A DNA stretch of 64,000 nt from Bacteroidetes bacterium HGW-Bacteroidetes-6 (GTDB taxonomy: Bacteria; Bacteroidota; Bacteroidia; Bacteroidales; DTU049), in the NCBI GenBank assembly GCA_002842495.1, contig PHDB01000003.1, positions 1 through 64,000 on the forward strand, in the 5' to 3' direction. Shown here one piece after another: positions 62,897 through 64,000 of the stretch (position 1 is the first letter of the stretch; each line of letters starts with the position of its first letter). The position numbers and the translations under genes are program-made. The notes under the pieces were generated by a model. It was not told the DNA's origin. It made no database searches and saw only the letters and a list, made by a program, of their open reading frames with translations.

Positions 62897-64000
62897 ATGA
62901 ACGGTAAGGACATTAAATTTCTTCCGGAAGGCCTCACATACGATGATGTATTGTTGGTCCCGGCTTATAGCGAAGTATTACCACGCGAAACCAATTTGAT
63001 TTCTAAATTCACTCGCAACATTCAGATGAATGTGCCATTGGTATCGGCTGCAATGGACACGGTTACCGAATCTGCCATGGCCATTGCGATGGCTCAGGAG
63101 GGCGGAATCGGAGTCATTCATAAAAATATGACTATCGAACAGCAGGCCACTGAAGTAAAAAAAGTAAAACGGGCAGAAAATGGGATGATTATCGATCCTG
63201 TAACCATCTTTGCCAACGAAACTGTTGCCGATGCTCTTCATTTGATGAAAGACAGAAAAATTGGCGGAATTCCAGTGGTTGACAAAAACCATAAACTCAT
63301 CGGCATCGTTACCAATCGCGATTTGCGCTTTGAAAAACAACACACCCGAATCATTTCTGATGTAATGACCAAAGACCATTTGGTTACCGTTACCGAGTTC
63401 ACCAATTTCGAAAAGGCTGAAGAAATTCTACAGGAATATAAAATTGAGAAACTCCCGGTAGTAGACAAAGATTACAGACTAATCGGGCTTATCACGTACA
63501 GAGATATTATAAAAATAAAAGAGCGCCCGAATGCCTGTAAGGATAAACTGGGTCGATTGCGTGTTGCTGCCGCTGTTGGCATTTCATCGAACACCGAAGA
63601 ACGCGTATCTGCTCTTGTTGACGCCGGAGTTGATGCCATTGTGATTGACACAGCTCATGGGCACTCACGAGGTGTTCTGGATATGGTAAAAACCATTCGC
63701 AAAAAATTCAACGACATTCAATTGGTTGTTGGCAATATTGCCACAGCTGAAGCCGCGCTTGCACTAGCTAATATTGGCGTTGATGCCGTTAAAGTTGGAA
63801 TTGGTCCTGGTTCAATTTGCACCACACGTGTTATTGCAGGTGTGGGTGTACCACAACTTTCGGCTGTTTACGAAGTATCGCAAGCCTTGAAAGGATCAGG
63901 AGTTCCAATTATTGCAGATGGTGGAATACGCTACACCGGCGATATTGCCAAAGCGATTGCAGCGGGGGCCTGTTCGGTAATGGCCGGATCGTTGTTTGCT
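62897..64000 (+). CDS. guaB: IMP dehydrogenase, 3' end outside window
   Basis: 368 codons from ATG 62897 with no stop before the edge (family length is about 490). GuaB oxidises IMP to XMP with NAD, the committed step of GMP synthesis. It starts with [20 protein letters not shown]. Two CBS modules lie at about residues 95-210 ([21 protein letters not shown] and [21 protein letters not shown]). The catalytic loop GPGSICTTR contains Cys308, and [18 protein letters not shown] follows. So the catalytic Cys and the phosphate site are inside the window; the mobile flap and the C-terminus are not. Confidence 0.96.
   Translation, partial: MNGKDIKFLPEGLTYDDVLLVPAYSEVLPRETNLISKFTRNIQMNVPLVSAAMDTVTESAMAIAMAQEGGIGVIHKNMTIEQQATEVKKVKRAENGMIIDPVTIFANETVADALHLMKDRKIGGIPVVDKNHKLIGIVTNRDLRFEKQHTRIISDVMTKDHLVTVTEFTNFEKAEEILQEYKIEKLPVVDKDYRLIGLITYRDIIKIKERPNACKDKLGRLRVAAAVGISSNTEERVSALVDAGVDAIVIDTAHGHSRGVLDMVKTIRKKFNDIQLVVGNIATAEAALALANIGVDAVKVGIGPGSICTTRVIAGVGVPQLSAVYEVSQALKGSGVPIIADGGIRYTGDIAKAIAAGACSVMAGSLFA

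Overview
The window is a single chromosomal stretch from a member of the Bacteroidota, most likely a Bacteroidales/Marinilabiliales-like lineage. Four things support this: many genes are preceded by the phylum's -7 promoter element TAnnTTTG; several secreted proteins carry C-terminal type IX secretion (T9SS) sorting domains; pyrB and pyrI are adjacent, as are pyrG and yidC; and several families are typical of Bacteroidota (DUF3857/transglutaminase, BT_3928-like DoxX, DUF6263). No rRNA, tRNA, CRISPR array, transposase or phage gene was seen. Two genes run off the window: ssb at the left edge (minus strand) and guaB at the right edge (plus strand).

Layout. 0-9.4 kb holds partial ssb, two unknown proteins, an Rrf2 regulator, a T9SS cargo protein, a yaaA-MATE operon divergent from a secreted alpha/beta hydrolase, a YgjV-like membrane protein and two secreted unknowns. 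9.4-14.3 kb holds argS, a P-loop GTPase related to cyclic 2,3-diphosphoglycerate synthetase, and pyrB-pyrI. 14.3-16.5 kb is an accessory-looking block of four small orphan genes between two copies of a degenerate intergenic repeat. 16.5-24.2 kb holds an orphan DppB-type permease behind a BT_3928-like gene, a beta-propeller protein, an NlpC/P60 peptidase, rsmG, an MFS transporter and an OmpA-type lipoprotein. 24.4-31.6 kb is a three-gene operon: a 1095-residue TPR/MORN-repeat protein, an apparently active DUF3857-transglutaminase, and a paralogue that has lost the catalytic residues. 31.6-35 kb is a TolC-HlyD-tsaB operon. 35-41.5 kb holds a T9SS-exported M1 peptidase, a YitT-type membrane protein, queA-ispD and a lipoprotein. 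41.6-47.1 kb holds a TerB-like/ABCG half-transporter fusion and a TPR sensor kinase.

The most distinctive element is the cluster at 47.5-54.9 kb: a PrkA-type AAA+ protein, YeaH (DUF444, von Willebrand A domain), SpoVR, and a second, divergent PrkA-type AAA+ protein, all closely packed on one strand. The enterobacterial arrangement has one PrkA (YeaG) next to YeaH. Here two different PrkA proteins bracket the YeaH and SpoVR partners, and a TPR histidine kinase is transcribed divergently from the same 427-bp region.

The right end (55-64 kb) holds an outer-membrane barrel, a large FAD/Fe-S D-lactate/glycolate-type dehydrogenase, pyrG, yidC and the 5' part of guaB. With pyrB-pyrI this makes a nucleotide-synthesis theme at both ends. 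All functional statements rest on motif reading and memory of protein families; no database search was run.
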